Assembly: GCA_022393335.1 (NCBI GenBank)
Contig: JAJEKB010020163.1
Span: forward strand, 195,371 to 259,370
Reading direction: 5' to 3'
DNA length: 64,000 nucleotides
Source: Macrotrachela quadricornifera
Lineage: Eukaryota; Rotifera; Eurotatoria; Philodinida; Philodinidae
Shown: positions 1 to 10,959 of the stretch, one piece after another
Layout: every line of letters begins with the position of its first letter
Position numbering within the stretch: position 1 is the first letter of the stretch
Notes under the pieces: model-generated
What the model saw: the letters and a program-made list of their open reading frames with translations, nothing else
Told to the model about the DNA's origin: nothing
The model's database searches: none
Translations under genes and position numbers: made by a program

Positions 1-856
1 ATTACTTACTGATTATAAGAAATACAAGTGATGAGAATGTATATTTTTCTTCATATTTATATAAAAAATAATGAGTCATAGCAAATAGATATTAATCAAG
101 GTTAAGGTTTTTGTTGTCTATCTTTTTTTATTTGCGCATGTTAGATAAAATATATTTAATTGATGATTATATTAATAAAGTGATGTGAAATATCACATGT
201 TGTTTTTATTTGTAATATTCGATTTTTATTTCATTGGACGAATTTTGATCAAAAATAGTTAATAAAATAATCAGGTGGAAGTTTTCTCATGAATGTATAA
301 CCTTTTTCTTTATCAAATCAAATATTCTAACGACAAAATGACATATCGTTTTTATATACGACAATACTTGTATTAAAAAATGATTCAAAATCTCAAATTC
401 AACTAAATATATTATTACAAATCATTATTAGATACATCTGTAAACTTTTAGGATACAGAGATGGAGTTAATTTTAACCTTCTTTTAATTATTAATATTAG
501 AAAAATGCACTTTTACAAAAAAAAATCCAACACTATTCATCATAAGAATGAATGTTTCTTATGATTTAGTGAAGTCATGAATCAATTTATAGAAGTTTCA
601 AAATAGGTAAAATCAATTTGAGTTTTAACATTTGGAGAAGTTTGATTTTTCCAAACAATAAATTCTATTTTATGCTTTTAATTTTCTAAAATATCAGTCA
701 GTTTTTTATACATAACGGGCAACAATATTAGTGCTGTTTTCTTTGAAAAATAAACGTGTTAAAGGAAAATTGAGATTAAACGTTTGAGAAATACTAGTGT
801 GGTTGAAATATGAATTTACACATGTTTAGTAATGTTTGAGACTACTATTTGTCATA
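1..856. other. AT-rich intergenic DNA, no gene seen
   Basis: Low-complexity A+T-rich sequence with no open frame of useful length, no recognisable motif and no clear repeat structure. I see nothing to annotate here. Confidence 0.6.
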
Positions 857-895
857 TACACTACTGGCCAAAAGTATCCCCCCCTTGGGTCTCAG
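857..895 (+). repeat. Solitary Tc1/mariner-like terminal repeat
   Basis: A TA dinucleotide at 857-858 is followed by CACTACTGGCCAAAAGTATC and a C run. This resembles the termini of Tc1/mariner elements, which insert at TA and often begin with a ...CTGGCCAAAAGT... block. I did not find the inverted partner within the next 1.5 kb, so this is at best a decayed or truncated element. The assignment rests on motif resemblance only. Confidence 0.4.
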
Positions 896-1207
896 TCACA
901 ATATGAGTTGTAGATCTGATAATTAGTGTATATGTAGGTCTCAATGAATGCTGATCAGCGACACCATCCGCATCCTGATTGCTTGAAATATAAGAGAGTT
1001 ATATGAAATTCGGTCGATTTTTCATTGTAATTTAAAACCTGAGTAAAGAAGTTTATGTCTTGTTTTCTATGGTATTTGGTGAAATCTATAACTCTTTTTT
1101 GGTAGAAATGTGCGTCTATATATGCTAGTTATGTACCCAAAAAATGAGATTATTTACTTGAATATACGAGTATCTAGACCACTGACAACATCTCCATATG
1201 AGCTATA

Positions 1208-2503
1208 CACAGTGGGGAGCTTTCGCATAAGCAGGCGGACATGCAGTTGTTTTGTTTCGGAATAGCTTCCATTTGACTAGAAATGACAGTATACCATTCA
1301 GAGAATCGTTTTTAAGAAAATAAAAGATTTTTTTGAGAAAAAAATTTTTTTCGAAAAAATATGGCTGGGGAACCTCGACCTTTTTTTCGAAAAAATTTGT
1401 TTTTGAAAAATATGTTGAGCTACATATCATTCGATGTTGTTTGAAGCGCTGATTCTAAATATCCTCTTAGTTTTTCTTCAAAATGTAATATGAATGCATA
1501 AAATTGGATTTTTCGGTCAAAAACCTGTATCCAGTCGTTTTCCGTCAAATTCCATCAAAAATTGACTTTCACAAAAGAGACTCTATTTATATAAGATCTG
1601 ATGCAGCCCGACAAGCTGATTCCGAATATCACCTTAGTTTTCCTTCAAAACATAATATGGAAGCCTAAAACCGGATTCCCAAGCAAAAAGCATGGATTTT
1701 TGGGAATCCTGTAGAGTAGCCTAGAAAAAGTTTCATGAGTTGGCGCTACTACCACAAATAGGATACATGTTCAGGAGTATCTGGTAAAAATTTCGGCTCG
1801 ATCGGATGTTACCCTATCGTAGGGTTTTCAGAGTCCGAAACGGCAGGGTTTCGGGCCTAGATCTGCTCTGAAAATGGACCAGAACTTTCTTTAAAACCTA
1901 TTTTATATATATGGTTCGATGCAGCTCGACGAGCTGATTCCGAATATCACCTTAGTTTCCCTTCAAAGTCAAGCACGGATATCTAAAACCAAATTTCCGT
2001 CTGGAGACTTCGGATTTTTGGGCACTCTCTAAGATAGCTTAGGAAAGATTTCATGAGTTGGCGCTACTACAGCAATTATGATACATATGTATGTATATGT
2101 GGTAAAAATGCGCGCTTGATCAGATGTGATCTCTTTGTAGGGTTTTTAATATACGTAACGGTAGGTTTTCGGTTAGGTTTTCGGCATAGAGACTCCTTGT
2201 TTTCTACTCTATTTTAAATTGAATTGCGATAATTTTTTTTTAACCATAAAGTCTATATTTGAGCAAAGTTTTTGCGATATCGTTTGCTGGTGGAATATTG
2301 TGTTGTATTGCCGAGCGGCGTGACTTTCTTTATTAATGCTGATTTCTGGGCTCAAGCCTTGGCAGACTCTTTTCTTGGTCTCTATAAAACTTTGAGAACC
2401 GCTATTTTAGGAAATGGTAGATTACATATGTATGTATCTACGCAAACTGTTAGATTCTGGAAAAGAATATTTTTCGAATATGTCCGCCTGGCTCCCCACT
2501 GTG
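1208..2503. mobile_element. Non-autonomous TIR element, about 1.3 kb
   Basis: Inverted termini read CACAGTGGGGAGC at the left (1208) and GCTCCCCACTGTG at the right (ending 2503). Both are followed inward by CAGGCGGACAT; the left copy has an extra 11 bases (tttcgcataag) between the two blocks. The interior has no transposase; it is filled mainly by diverged copies of a 318-bp tandem unit. The CAGTGGGG core is reminiscent of hAT ends, but I see no convincing target-site duplication, so the superfamily is open. Short open frames touching each end are by-products of the TIRs. Confidence 0.6.
1430..2215. repeat. Tandem repeat, about 318-bp unit, two full copies and one partial
   Basis: Corresponding blocks start at about 1600 (gatgcagcccgacaagctga) and 1918 (gatgcagctcgacgagctga). 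Each is followed by a ...gaatatcaccttagttt... block, a ...tttcatgagttggcgctact... block and a ...gtagggttttcagagt... block in the same order. A shorter, more diverged copy begins near 1430. The array lies wholly inside the TIR element and looks like internal amplification of non-coding sequence. Confidence 0.65.
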
Positions 2504-2652
2504 GTTTGTATGCGAATTCGTAATAAATTATGATCAAGTACTTATAAACGATTATTATCATTGAATACAGTATTTTCGCAGTAGTCTACAACAGTTGAAC
2601 GAACAAATAACTTAATTGCTAACGATGCAAGTAAATTTGAAGATTTTGTCAA

Positions 2653-4672
2653 TATATATGTGTCAGGTAAAATTCGGATTTAGGCAGAATTAAACTTAAA
2701 TTTAAAATTTTGCATTATATTCAGTTTAGTTTTGAATCAAAATAAAAGGAAGAGTTGTTTAAATTTTTAGTTTGTTTAAGATTTAACAGATTTTAAAATG
2801 GAATTTATATATGATTATTTGAAGTAGATTTTATTCAATAGATATTGATTTGTATTTAGGAAAATGTAGAGTTCGCAAGTTGTATTCAATAGAAATCGAA
2901 TGAAGTTTAGGAAGATATAGAGTTCGCTAGCTTTTTCCTATTAAAATTGATTTGTATTTAGGAAGATGTAGAGTTCGTTAGTTTTTTTTTCTATTAAAAT
3001 CTGTTTGTATTTAGGAAGATGTAGAGTTCGCTAGCTTTTTTCTATCGAAATTGACTTGTATCTAGGAAGATGCAGCGTGTTCGAGCATTTGTTATTAAAC
3101 TTTTGAGGAATTCAAACACATCTTTTAAATTATTCTGAGAGAAAAACGGAATCCGACAAATAAGGAAGAAAGAAAAAGGAGGCCAGGGTTTTAAAGTTAA
3201 GATTATTGATTTTATTTTAATAAGATTTTGAATTGACATTTCTCACATTTGAAAGATCTACACATGTGTTTTCAGTATATTTTGAATTTAATTAAGAAAT
3301 TAATCTGATGTAATCAAATGATATTTAAATTTTGCCTTGACCTAATAAAAATAGATAATGGTCAGTTGATCGGAGCATAACTGCTTTAATTACTCAGTCA
3401 GTAAATACTCCCGACCGAAAAAAAAGGAGAAGGAGGATGGACTTTTATGGTTAAACTTTTGAGGAGGGGATTTTTATGATTAGTCGTAATAGCTGTTTAT
3501 TTTAACAGCCATAATCGGACGATAAACTATATAAGCACTTGTCATGTCTTCCAAAGTGGATTCAACATAAATATGGTCATATACATCGTGCATGGCTTCA
3601 TATGTTAGTACAAACTTTTTTTTAATCACATGGCAGATTAGAAAAAACTGAGAAATTCTACAATTGTTTTATTCTGTTTCGAAATAGTTGTTACAACCGA
3701 ATCTTCAAAACATATCTCGAGCAGGTGGTTGAAAAAGAATGAAAATTTGTAGATTTATTCTCAGTTTATTTCAGACTACCTTGTATAACCGAATCTTTAT
3801 GATTCGTCCAGAGCAGGTGGTTGATAGACGAGCAGGTACCGTGGACATTGTTTTCATTCTGATTCAAACTAGCTTTTATAATGAGGCTTCCATCACTCAG
3901 CTAAAGCAGAGGTTGGAAAAAAGGAAGAGAAATTATATAATTATTTTCAATCAATTTTAAATTAGATTCTAAACTTAATCTTTGTAAAAGATTGTTTATT
4001 ATTGAACTATATCGAAAGAAATCTACAGATGGAGATATTTTGTTTATTGTGTCTAACTGAACTATGTTTTGTGAATTTTTTTCTAAAAGAATTTTTTCAA
4101 ATTGTTTATAGACTTGTATTTATAATATAATTTAGTTTTTTAATATGTCGAGGACTCTAATCTCAACTAAATTCTCATGTCTGTGACACATAAAAACTCA
4201 TCATACTTTCGATCAGATATATCGACCAAAATTACAATCTCTTGATTAGTTTAATAATTTCAGAAGAATTGCTATTATATGTATAACGTTACTCCTTTGA
4301 CAGGTCTCTAGTATGGAGAGGTCTTCAGATATGGAGTATTTTTGATTTATGAAGTTTAAAAGATAATTTTTCCAAATTTATACGAGCAACTTGATAAAAA
4401 CTAGATTATTTTACAAGTCTCTAGTAGAGTCTTAAAAAATACTTTTCCTGATTCTACTCGGTTTGAATTCTGAAAAACCGGAACCGTATCTATCGTTGGC
4501 GTACGCATCTAATTGAATTATTAAAAACTATTATTCCATCAATCCATTGAAAGAAACAATTATTTGTTTTTTAATAGTGATAGTCAGAATTTAATTAAAA
4601 AGTCACGCCTAATTGAAAACGAATTCTGCCTAAGTTTAATTTTGCCTAAAAGTTCAACTTTGCCTGTGACAT
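2653..4672. mobile_element. Possible 2-kb non-autonomous element (diverged TIRs)
   Basis: About 45 bases at 2653-2700 (containing tttaggcagaattaaactta) match, in inverted orientation and with roughly one mismatch in four, a block at about 4625-4672 (containing tctgcctaagtttaattttg). The interior holds a 51-bp tandem array and a duplicated block (caaccgaatctt ... gagcaggtggttga at about 3694-3736 and 3787-3826) but no coding region. No duplication is visible. The element is inferred from diverged arms and could be coincidence between two related insertions. Confidence 0.35.
2820..3075. repeat. 51-53-bp tandem repeat, about 4 copies
   Basis: The block tatttaggaagatgtagagt recurs at about 2853, 2904, 2955 and 3008, and a fifth start lies at 3059, giving a spacing of 51-53 bases. 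Between these cores each copy has ...ctattaaaattgatttg.... Copies are diverged from one another by several substitutions. The repeat is non-coding. Confidence 0.75.
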
Positions 4673-4679
4673 ATGCATT

Positions 4680-5359
4680 ATCATTGGGAATAGAGATAAT
4701 ATTTTACCTTTACTTTACCAAGTAAAATATTTCACTTTAATTCGTAAAGTAAAACAATGAGTTTATGGTCTTTTTTAATTTAAACTGGATTCTGAGAATC
4801 TAGCCTTACGTTCCTTTTCGATTGTTCCATAGAAAACAAAGGGCGATATTCTAAAATTCAGTCTATTTATATGATATATTTACCAACCTCACATCTTCGG
4901 GCGCCTCCTTAGGGTATTCTGACATCCTCACCCTCAAATTCAAATGATTTTATTTGTTTCGAATTCAAACTAAACTCAAATAGGCTGTAGTATGCTTTGC
5001 AGCTAATTAATTCCATTGTGTTCTTTCTAGAATCTAGGCAATTATCATAATATATAACATCAATAGTCTATGAATATGTTTCGACTATATAAAAAATTAT
5101 ATTCAAAAAGTACTGATATATATTTTGTTAGAAGCTATTGGATTTTGTATATTTAGTTTTCAAAAACAAGAGGAGTTATATAGTTCGCAATAGCAGTATG
5201 TAGCTTTGTGTTACAAGGTCACAGAATAAATAGAAACAGAATAATCTGCCTATATATATTATTTTCAAAACGTAAGCTAATTTTTGTGAGATAAAATCGA
5301 AATAACATCTAATTTTATGTTACATATGTATATCAAAAGAGATGCGACATTGAAATATT
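4680..5359. other. AT-rich intergenic DNA
   Basis: No gene is visible. A loosely palindromic block around 4710-4755 (ttactttaccaagtaaaat ... cgtaaagtaaaac) has a weak inverted counterpart near 7675-7725 on the far side of the MULE. That could mark an older element that received the MULE, but the match is poor. Confidence 0.4.
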
Positions 5360-7541
5360 CAATTATTGGGACAAGCATTTTTTTGAGCCCGCAATTAGAC
5401 ACATTTGAGCCCGGTTAGTTTGATTAGAGCTCGGTGAAAATTATCCGGGCCCAGAAAAAAATGTTTTGTCTTATTTGACTTCAAAATATGAAATGAGCCC
5501 GATTATCCATTGTTTTGAGCCCGCTATAGTTTACTTAGTGTGAAAAAAATAAAATAATTTTATATAACAGAAAAAATAAAGAACATAAAGAAATATTTAA
5601 CGAGCTAAAGCTGGTCCTGCTTTTTTTGGTCGTCCACGTCGTTTTCCCGAACCTTCTAATTTATCTGGATCAGATATAATGTATAAGCCGAAATAAATTG
5701 AAGCACCAACTGCATGTTTACATACATATGTCTTCAAATTTATTTGGCAACTACACATCATTGGTAATGTAACAAGTCGACCAGCATAAAGCCACTTTGA
5801 AAAATCATCAAAACATTTCCATGGAAATGTTGCATATTCTTGTAACCATAAAGATGAAGTATAATCTTTATTACTGGTGGATGGAATAATGTACGAATAT
5901 CCATACCAATGAAGGATGGAGCTTTTATTGAGATCTTTTAACCATTTCCATGCTTGTTTTTCTATTTCAACACTGACTTTTGAAAATGTTTGAAATTCAT
6001 CTTCAATTATTTTTCGTGACCAATCACGTAACATTGTTTCCATAGTAATTATAAATTTTGGTAAAGGTAGTTTATTTCTTAATGTGTATTGCTGTTTTAT
6101 TCGATTATTAAGAGATTCAAGACCATTGTTCGAAGATGGATATCCAATTGCTGCACCTTCATACCAGAATTTTAAATCGAATAACCATGTTTGTTCAAAA
6201 TAATTTGAAAACATAAATAGCTTTGGATCAGATCTCCATTTTGTTAATAATAATGATGATCCTTTTCGAAAAATATCATCGATGAACGACAATTGTAATG
6301 CTGATATATCACGTTCAACTCCATGCCATTTTTCAGCCGGCACCATTTTTCGGTGTTGGCGTATTTTTCGGATGGCGTAGGGCCAACACATCAGTCTTCT
6401 ACAATTGGGAAACTCAAATTGTTATGCAGTTGTAATACCTTTACTACCATCAGCCATTAAATATTGAACATCGTATTGAAGACCTAAAACACAGAAACCA
6501 TTATCTAATTATAGACATTATGATATCAATTTACCTGTAACATTAGATACATATTCTTTGATTGTTTGAAACAATGTGATATACGAACTTGCTGCTTCAT
6601 CAGTACCGATGACTGCAATACCATAAGGATGAAAACGACGATTACCATTACTGCTACCAAAAACCAGAACCGGCAATTCGTTCCAATTTAACTTGAATGT
6701 TGCGTCAACCTGTAGCATACCGGATAATGGAGCAGTAGATATTAATTTACGTGTTGTTATAAATAGAAATATATCATTACATGAATTAATATAAAATTTT
6801 GCAACGATAGGTTCATGAAGTGCTGTCGGATCAACAGCTAATGCTGAATGTCGGTGACACCAAGAGCGAAAATCATCGACAAAATTTATATCAGGCAATG
6901 TAAGTGATCGATGATAATTTATTAAACTAGATAATTGTGAACGTGAAACAACATCTTTATATTGATGTTCAATGGCTCGACGTGTTTGAATGCAACAAAG
7001 ACCAGCTGCAACAGAATTTAGAACAATTTTTCTAACTGGTGATGGTGCGCGTATTGTTGATGCACGATGAAGATGATTATGTTCATTGGATGTTGAAACT
7101 ATTATTCCACCATCACAAGAAAAAATAACTTTGACTTGAAAATCACATTCAGGATACTTCCTGTATTTTGAACATCGATATATGACCTTCTTTTCAGTTT
7201 CAATTTCTTCTGTACGTTTTATCGATACAGCATTTTGTACAATATAAGATTGAAGTTCACCTTCACCGTAAAATTTATCGACAAAATTCCACGTTCGTTT
7301 GGTCATGATGAAATGTTTACGAAATTTGAAAAATACTGAATGTACGAATTATGTATCACGATAATCTTTCGTATTGGTGAGATTTATCATGCAGGCGACA
7401 TCTACATAATATATTATGACCAGGCTCAAAACAATACATAGCCAGAGCGCTGAATACAGAACATTTTTTTGAGCCCGGGTGATTTTCATCGGGCTCTAAT
7501 CAAACCAATCGGGCTCAAAAAAATATTTATCCCAATTATTG
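5360..7541 (-). mobile_element. Mutator-like (MULE) DNA transposon with TIRs
   Basis: Terminal inverted repeats of about 80-110 bases flank a transposase. The left end (5360-5470) carries caattattgggacaag followed by ttttgagcccg, ttagtttgattagagctcgg and ccgggcccagaaaaaaatgtt. The right end (about 7461-7541, inverted) carries the same blocks in the same order; the left copy has an extra short insertion. Further GAGCCCG-type motifs occur subterminally at about 5504, 5525 and 7425. No 9-11-bp target duplication, as expected for MULEs, was recognisable, so the insertion is probably not recent. Confidence 0.8.
5597..7306 (-). pseudogene. MULE transposase, one in-frame stop
   Basis: Two exons, complement(6535..7306) and complement(5597..6483), join in phase across a 51-base intron with GTAAAT donor and TTTTAG acceptor, giving 553 codons. 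The N-terminus has a FLYWCH/WRKY-GCM1-type zinc finger (C45, C54, H76, H78). The DDE nuclease residues are all visible: D201 in VDATFK, a second D in LMADGSKG just after the intron, and E in NNGLESLN. A SWIM zinc finger (CSCQ...CKH) and a basic GKRRGRPKK AT-hook-like tail close the protein. The single defect I see is a TAA at complement(6422..6424), about codon 278, between the second D and the CWPYAIR block. It may be an inactivating mutation or a base error. Expected role: excision and integration of the surrounding TIR element. Confidence 0.85.
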
Positions 7542-9112
7542 CATACCTTAATTGTATAATTTTTGTTTTATTTTTCAATTATTTATTTAAAATAATGTTT
7601 TATATAAACTTTTGTATATTGCAATATTATCATCGCATGATAATGAGCTGAAAAGTGAATAATAAAGTTAATTGTGTTACATTACTTTACTTTTTAAAGT
7701 AAAATAAAGATAATGTGTCAATCCCAATTGAGAAGCTCCACTTCAAGGATTGATAGCATTAGATTTAATACGATGGTGAATTCGATTATTACCTACATTA
7801 TTTGTTAAGGTTCTACAGACCCCTTTATCAGAGTGTACTTCATAATTCAACAAGAGATTTTCAGATCAAGGTAATATTTCGAATTTAATGCTAACTCTGT
7901 ATGGTCTTTCGTTTTAGATAATCAAATAAAAAATCAGAAAATTTTCTCCGACCATGTTACCCGGTTTTCTGGCGGACCATCTCTTAAACATTTCTTACAA
8001 ATATTACACTGCAAAAAAAAACAATTTTTTTAATTGAAAAGATTTATAGTATCTGATACACGAACGTCATATACATTTTCAAGCTTAGTTTTTTATTTAT
8101 TTTGTTATTATTATTTAATGGAATTGTTCAAGTTTCATTGGATTAAAAAGAAAAAAGAAAACAAACTAAAATATGATATTGTTTTATTTTAATAAAGAAA
8201 AAAAATACTTCAAAGTATTGCTTAATCTATAATTGTTTTTTCTTATCTAAAATAAATTCATTAGCGTAATTTCATTATTTTCTATTTAGATTTATAGTAT
8301 TCATATAACACTTATTTCCTGTGATTTTTTTACTTTTTTTTTCATAATAAAACTATCTATACGTTTATAACATTGAAAGTGTTCTCTTTTTTCTACAATA
8401 TTAATTGCGCATATGTTTCAATCATTATATTTATTGTAATTACTATGCAATACAGACACACCTAGAGAGATCCTTTATTAAATATTACTATTTACCTCAA
8501 CACAAAAATTTTACTTTTTCACATATAGGGAAGACAACAACATATTTAACAAAGGGTTTCTCTAAGCATGTCTTTATGAATATAAAGCTTGAACATGTCT
8601 GTATTATGGATAAATGATAATTCACGATCTTTTCAACAAATATCTTGTTGACTGAAAGGACTTGTGCAGAATATTTTGTTTAAAATATAGCACAAACTGG
8701 AAGTATGTTTTAATTGCTTTTTCACCATAAAAAAGAAAATTTAGCAAAAAACATTAAAATGCTGTTTCTTATAAAAAACATATTCAAATATTTTTCACTA
8801 GATTTGTTTATCGTGAATTATAAAAAAGTAATACTCATACAATTTTCTTTCATATTCTACTGTCATCTTTTTGAAGCCATCTATTACATTAGTTGTCGTA
8901 TGCTTTTTTTTAATTCTATGGTTGCTTTTTCGCCAACCAATTATTTCTGTTCTATTTATGTGTATACTGTGATTAAATTGGAGAAGTATCTGATTATTTT
9001 CTAGATAAAAAGCGTTTGCTTTTGTATCTGCCTATGATACAACTTATTATTTAAGTTAATAAAAGAGAACATTGGCATCGTTTAAAAACATTATAACATT
9101 CGTTGTTTCATT
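7542..9112. other. AT-rich intergenic DNA upstream of the F-box gene
   Basis: No coding region is supported. The open frames here (for example around 8714-9004) are rich in I/F/Y/K, as expected from random AT-rich DNA, and match no motif. The last 60 bases before the F-box start are A+T-rich; no clear TATA box was identified. Confidence 0.5.
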
Positions 9113-10858
9113 ATGAATGACAAACAAAATATTATGAAATTTGAAAATTTACCAAATGAAATCTTCATTCATTGTTTTGAATATCTCAATGCTCCAGATA
9201 TATTCTACGCATTTGAACAACTTAATCCTCAATTTTATCAATTGATTCGAACTATTCCATTATGTCTTAATTTTGAAGATATTCATAAATCAATCTTTGA
9301 TCGATTTTGTGAAAAAATGTTAGATTATACAGAAATTCAAAAACAAATCCATTCATTAAAACTATCAAATGACAATACACATGGTCAAATCCAAGCATTT
9401 CTTACATATTTCTCATTGGATAAATTCATTCAACTTCAATCATTAGTTTTGATTGAAATTAAAGAGAATAATTTAGAACAATTATCATCAATATTACCAT
9501 TACTTTCACGGTTAACTTACCTTCGATTGATTAATTCTCCAATGACCTCAGATAAACTCATCTCTCAACTTCCAAGATGCAAACCAAACATGTTGTCAAC
9601 ATCGTCACTGAATTCTACATTATCATCTTTTCAAGAAATCATTCCACTTATAAAACTATCTGTAAAATTTGGTACGCTCAATCAATACTATCAAATACTA
9701 CGAGATATGCCATTTTTACAATATTTAAATATATCAAGAGGCTCCCAATTCGATTCAGTGTCGTCTGATGACATAAGTCTTCTTCATGGTCATGTTGATC
9801 ACCTTAAATATTTGATTATAACTGATTGTATGATTGATACTAATAATTTAATGGATGTCATTGCACATATGATTAATTTACGAAGTTTAACAGTCTCTGT
9901 TTATGAAAATTCAGATATAATTAATGCTTCTCGTTGGCAATGTTTAATCACATCTTCCTTGTCACATTTAAATACATTTCGATTTAAATTTGGTATTTTT
10001 GATCGAAATGAAATAGTGAGAAAATATGAAGAATTTCAAAATGATTTTTGGATAGTGAAACATCAATGGTATACAGAATGTTTATTAGCAGAACGTACTA
10101 AATCATATATTTTTACAATTCCTTATCTAAATGACACACATTCATTGTGGTTAAAATGTGTTCGATATTGTAACACATTGGTTAATAATTCGAATACATT
10201 CGATAATGTTACATCTTTATATATACCAGGTGAAGAACTGATGGAATTAAATCATTTTTATTTTCCTAATAACAGATCATTGATTATTCGATCTTTACCT
10301 GTATTTGCTAATGAGAATGATGAACAAAGATTTATCAGATCTTTGAAAAGTATAATGAATTTAACAAATTTAAAACATTTAGAAATTCCATTATGTTCTG
10401 AAATGAAAAGACCAACAATTTTATTGAAAATTTTTAAAGAAGCACCACACTTATCATCTCTCAATATTTATAACTGTGCGATAGATATATTGAAAACTCA
10501 TAAGGAAATATGTCGATATACAAGTGAAATGATTAAAAAATTACAGTTTAATATATATTCTCGTCCACATTCATGTTCTAAACGTCGTGATATGAGTTCA
10601 ATCCATGAAGTATTTCCAAATATTGAAGAAATTAGTTGTTGTGTGACAAAACCAGAGGAATGCTTATTATTATTGAATAATTTACCTAAATTATCGATAT
10701 TAACTGTTGATTTTCATCAATCCAGAGATCTAACTCCTTTCAATGCAGTTAAAGAAGAATTATCAAAATTAAAGATATTTTTCTATGAGGAGCTGGAACG
10801 TCCTGTTGAACACGTAACGCGAGTAAAATTTGGTTTTTGGGTTAATCGTGATTTATAA
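9113..10858 (+). CDS. F-box protein with LRR-like region, 581 aa
   Basis: Intronless open frame of 581 residues starting MNDKQNIMKFENLPNEI. Residues about 9-50 fit an F-box (FENLPNEIFIHCFEYL...PDIFYAFEQLN), the Skp1-binding module of SCF ubiquitin ligases. The rest is leucine- and asparagine-rich, with recurrent blocks such as LTYLRLINS, LQYLNISRG, LRSLTVSVYE, LKHLEIPLC and LSSLNIYNC spaced like irregular leucine-rich repeats, which usually bind the substrate. Single-exon F-box genes with this N-terminus are an expanded family in bdelloid rotifers (family knowledge); the substrate cannot be told from sequence. An in-frame methionine at residue 8 is an alternative start. AATAAA follows at 10938-10943. 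No disruption is seen, so this appears to be an intact gene. Confidence 0.88.
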   Translation: MNDKQNIMKFENLPNEIFIHCFEYLNAPDIFYAFEQLNPQFYQLIRTIPLCLNFEDIHKSIFDRFCEKMLDYTEIQKQIHSLKLSNDNTHGQIQAFLTYFSLDKFIQLQSLVLIEIKENNLEQLSSILPLLSRLTYLRLINSPMTSDKLISQLPRCKPNMLSTSSLNSTLSSFQEIIPLIKLSVKFGTLNQYYQILRDMPFLQYLNISRGSQFDSVSSDDISLLHGHVDHLKYLIITDCMIDTNNLMDVIAHMINLRSLTVSVYENSDIINASRWQCLITSSLSHLNTFRFKFGIFDRNEIVRKYEEFQNDFWIVKHQWYTECLLAERTKSYIFTIPYLNDTHSLWLKCVRYCNTLVNNSNTFDNVTSLYIPGEELMELNHFYFPNNRSLIIRSLPVFANENDEQRFIRSLKSIMNLTNLKHLEIPLCSEMKRPTILLKIFKEAPHLSSLNIYNCAIDILKTHKEICRYTSEMIKKLQFNIYSRPHSCSKRRDMSSIHEVFPNIEEISCCVTKPEECLLLLNNLPKLSILTVDFHQSRDLTPFNAVKEELSKLKIFFYEELERPVEHVTRVKFGFWVNRDL

Positions 10859-10937
10859 AAGAGTATGTAGATATTTTTATCTGCATCGAAATACACATAT
10901 TAAAGCATGATGTTAAATTTGATTTGTTTTTATTTTT

Positions 10938-10943
10938 AATAAA
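10938..10943 (+). terminator. Poly(A) signal of the F-box gene
   Basis: AATAAA lies 80 bases after the TAA stop of the F-box gene, a normal distance for a eukaryotic cleavage/polyadenylation signal. Confidence 0.6.
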
Positions 10944-10959
10944 CTTGAAGGAAAAAGAA

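Noticed and set aside
1203..2523. Frames of 75 and 83 residues at the ends of the 1.3-kb TIR element
   Set aside because: They consist of the inverted termini and tandem-repeat sequence and resemble no transposase.
4680..7730. A larger element enclosing the MULE, suggested by attggga and aaagtaaa blocks on both sides
   Set aside because: Similarity between the two sides is patchy and mostly AT-driven; not distinguishable from chance.
8405..9004. 70- and 96-residue plus-strand frames upstream of the F-box gene
   Set aside because: Composition (F, I, Y, K, N) is that expected of random AT-rich DNA; no motif, no splice structure.
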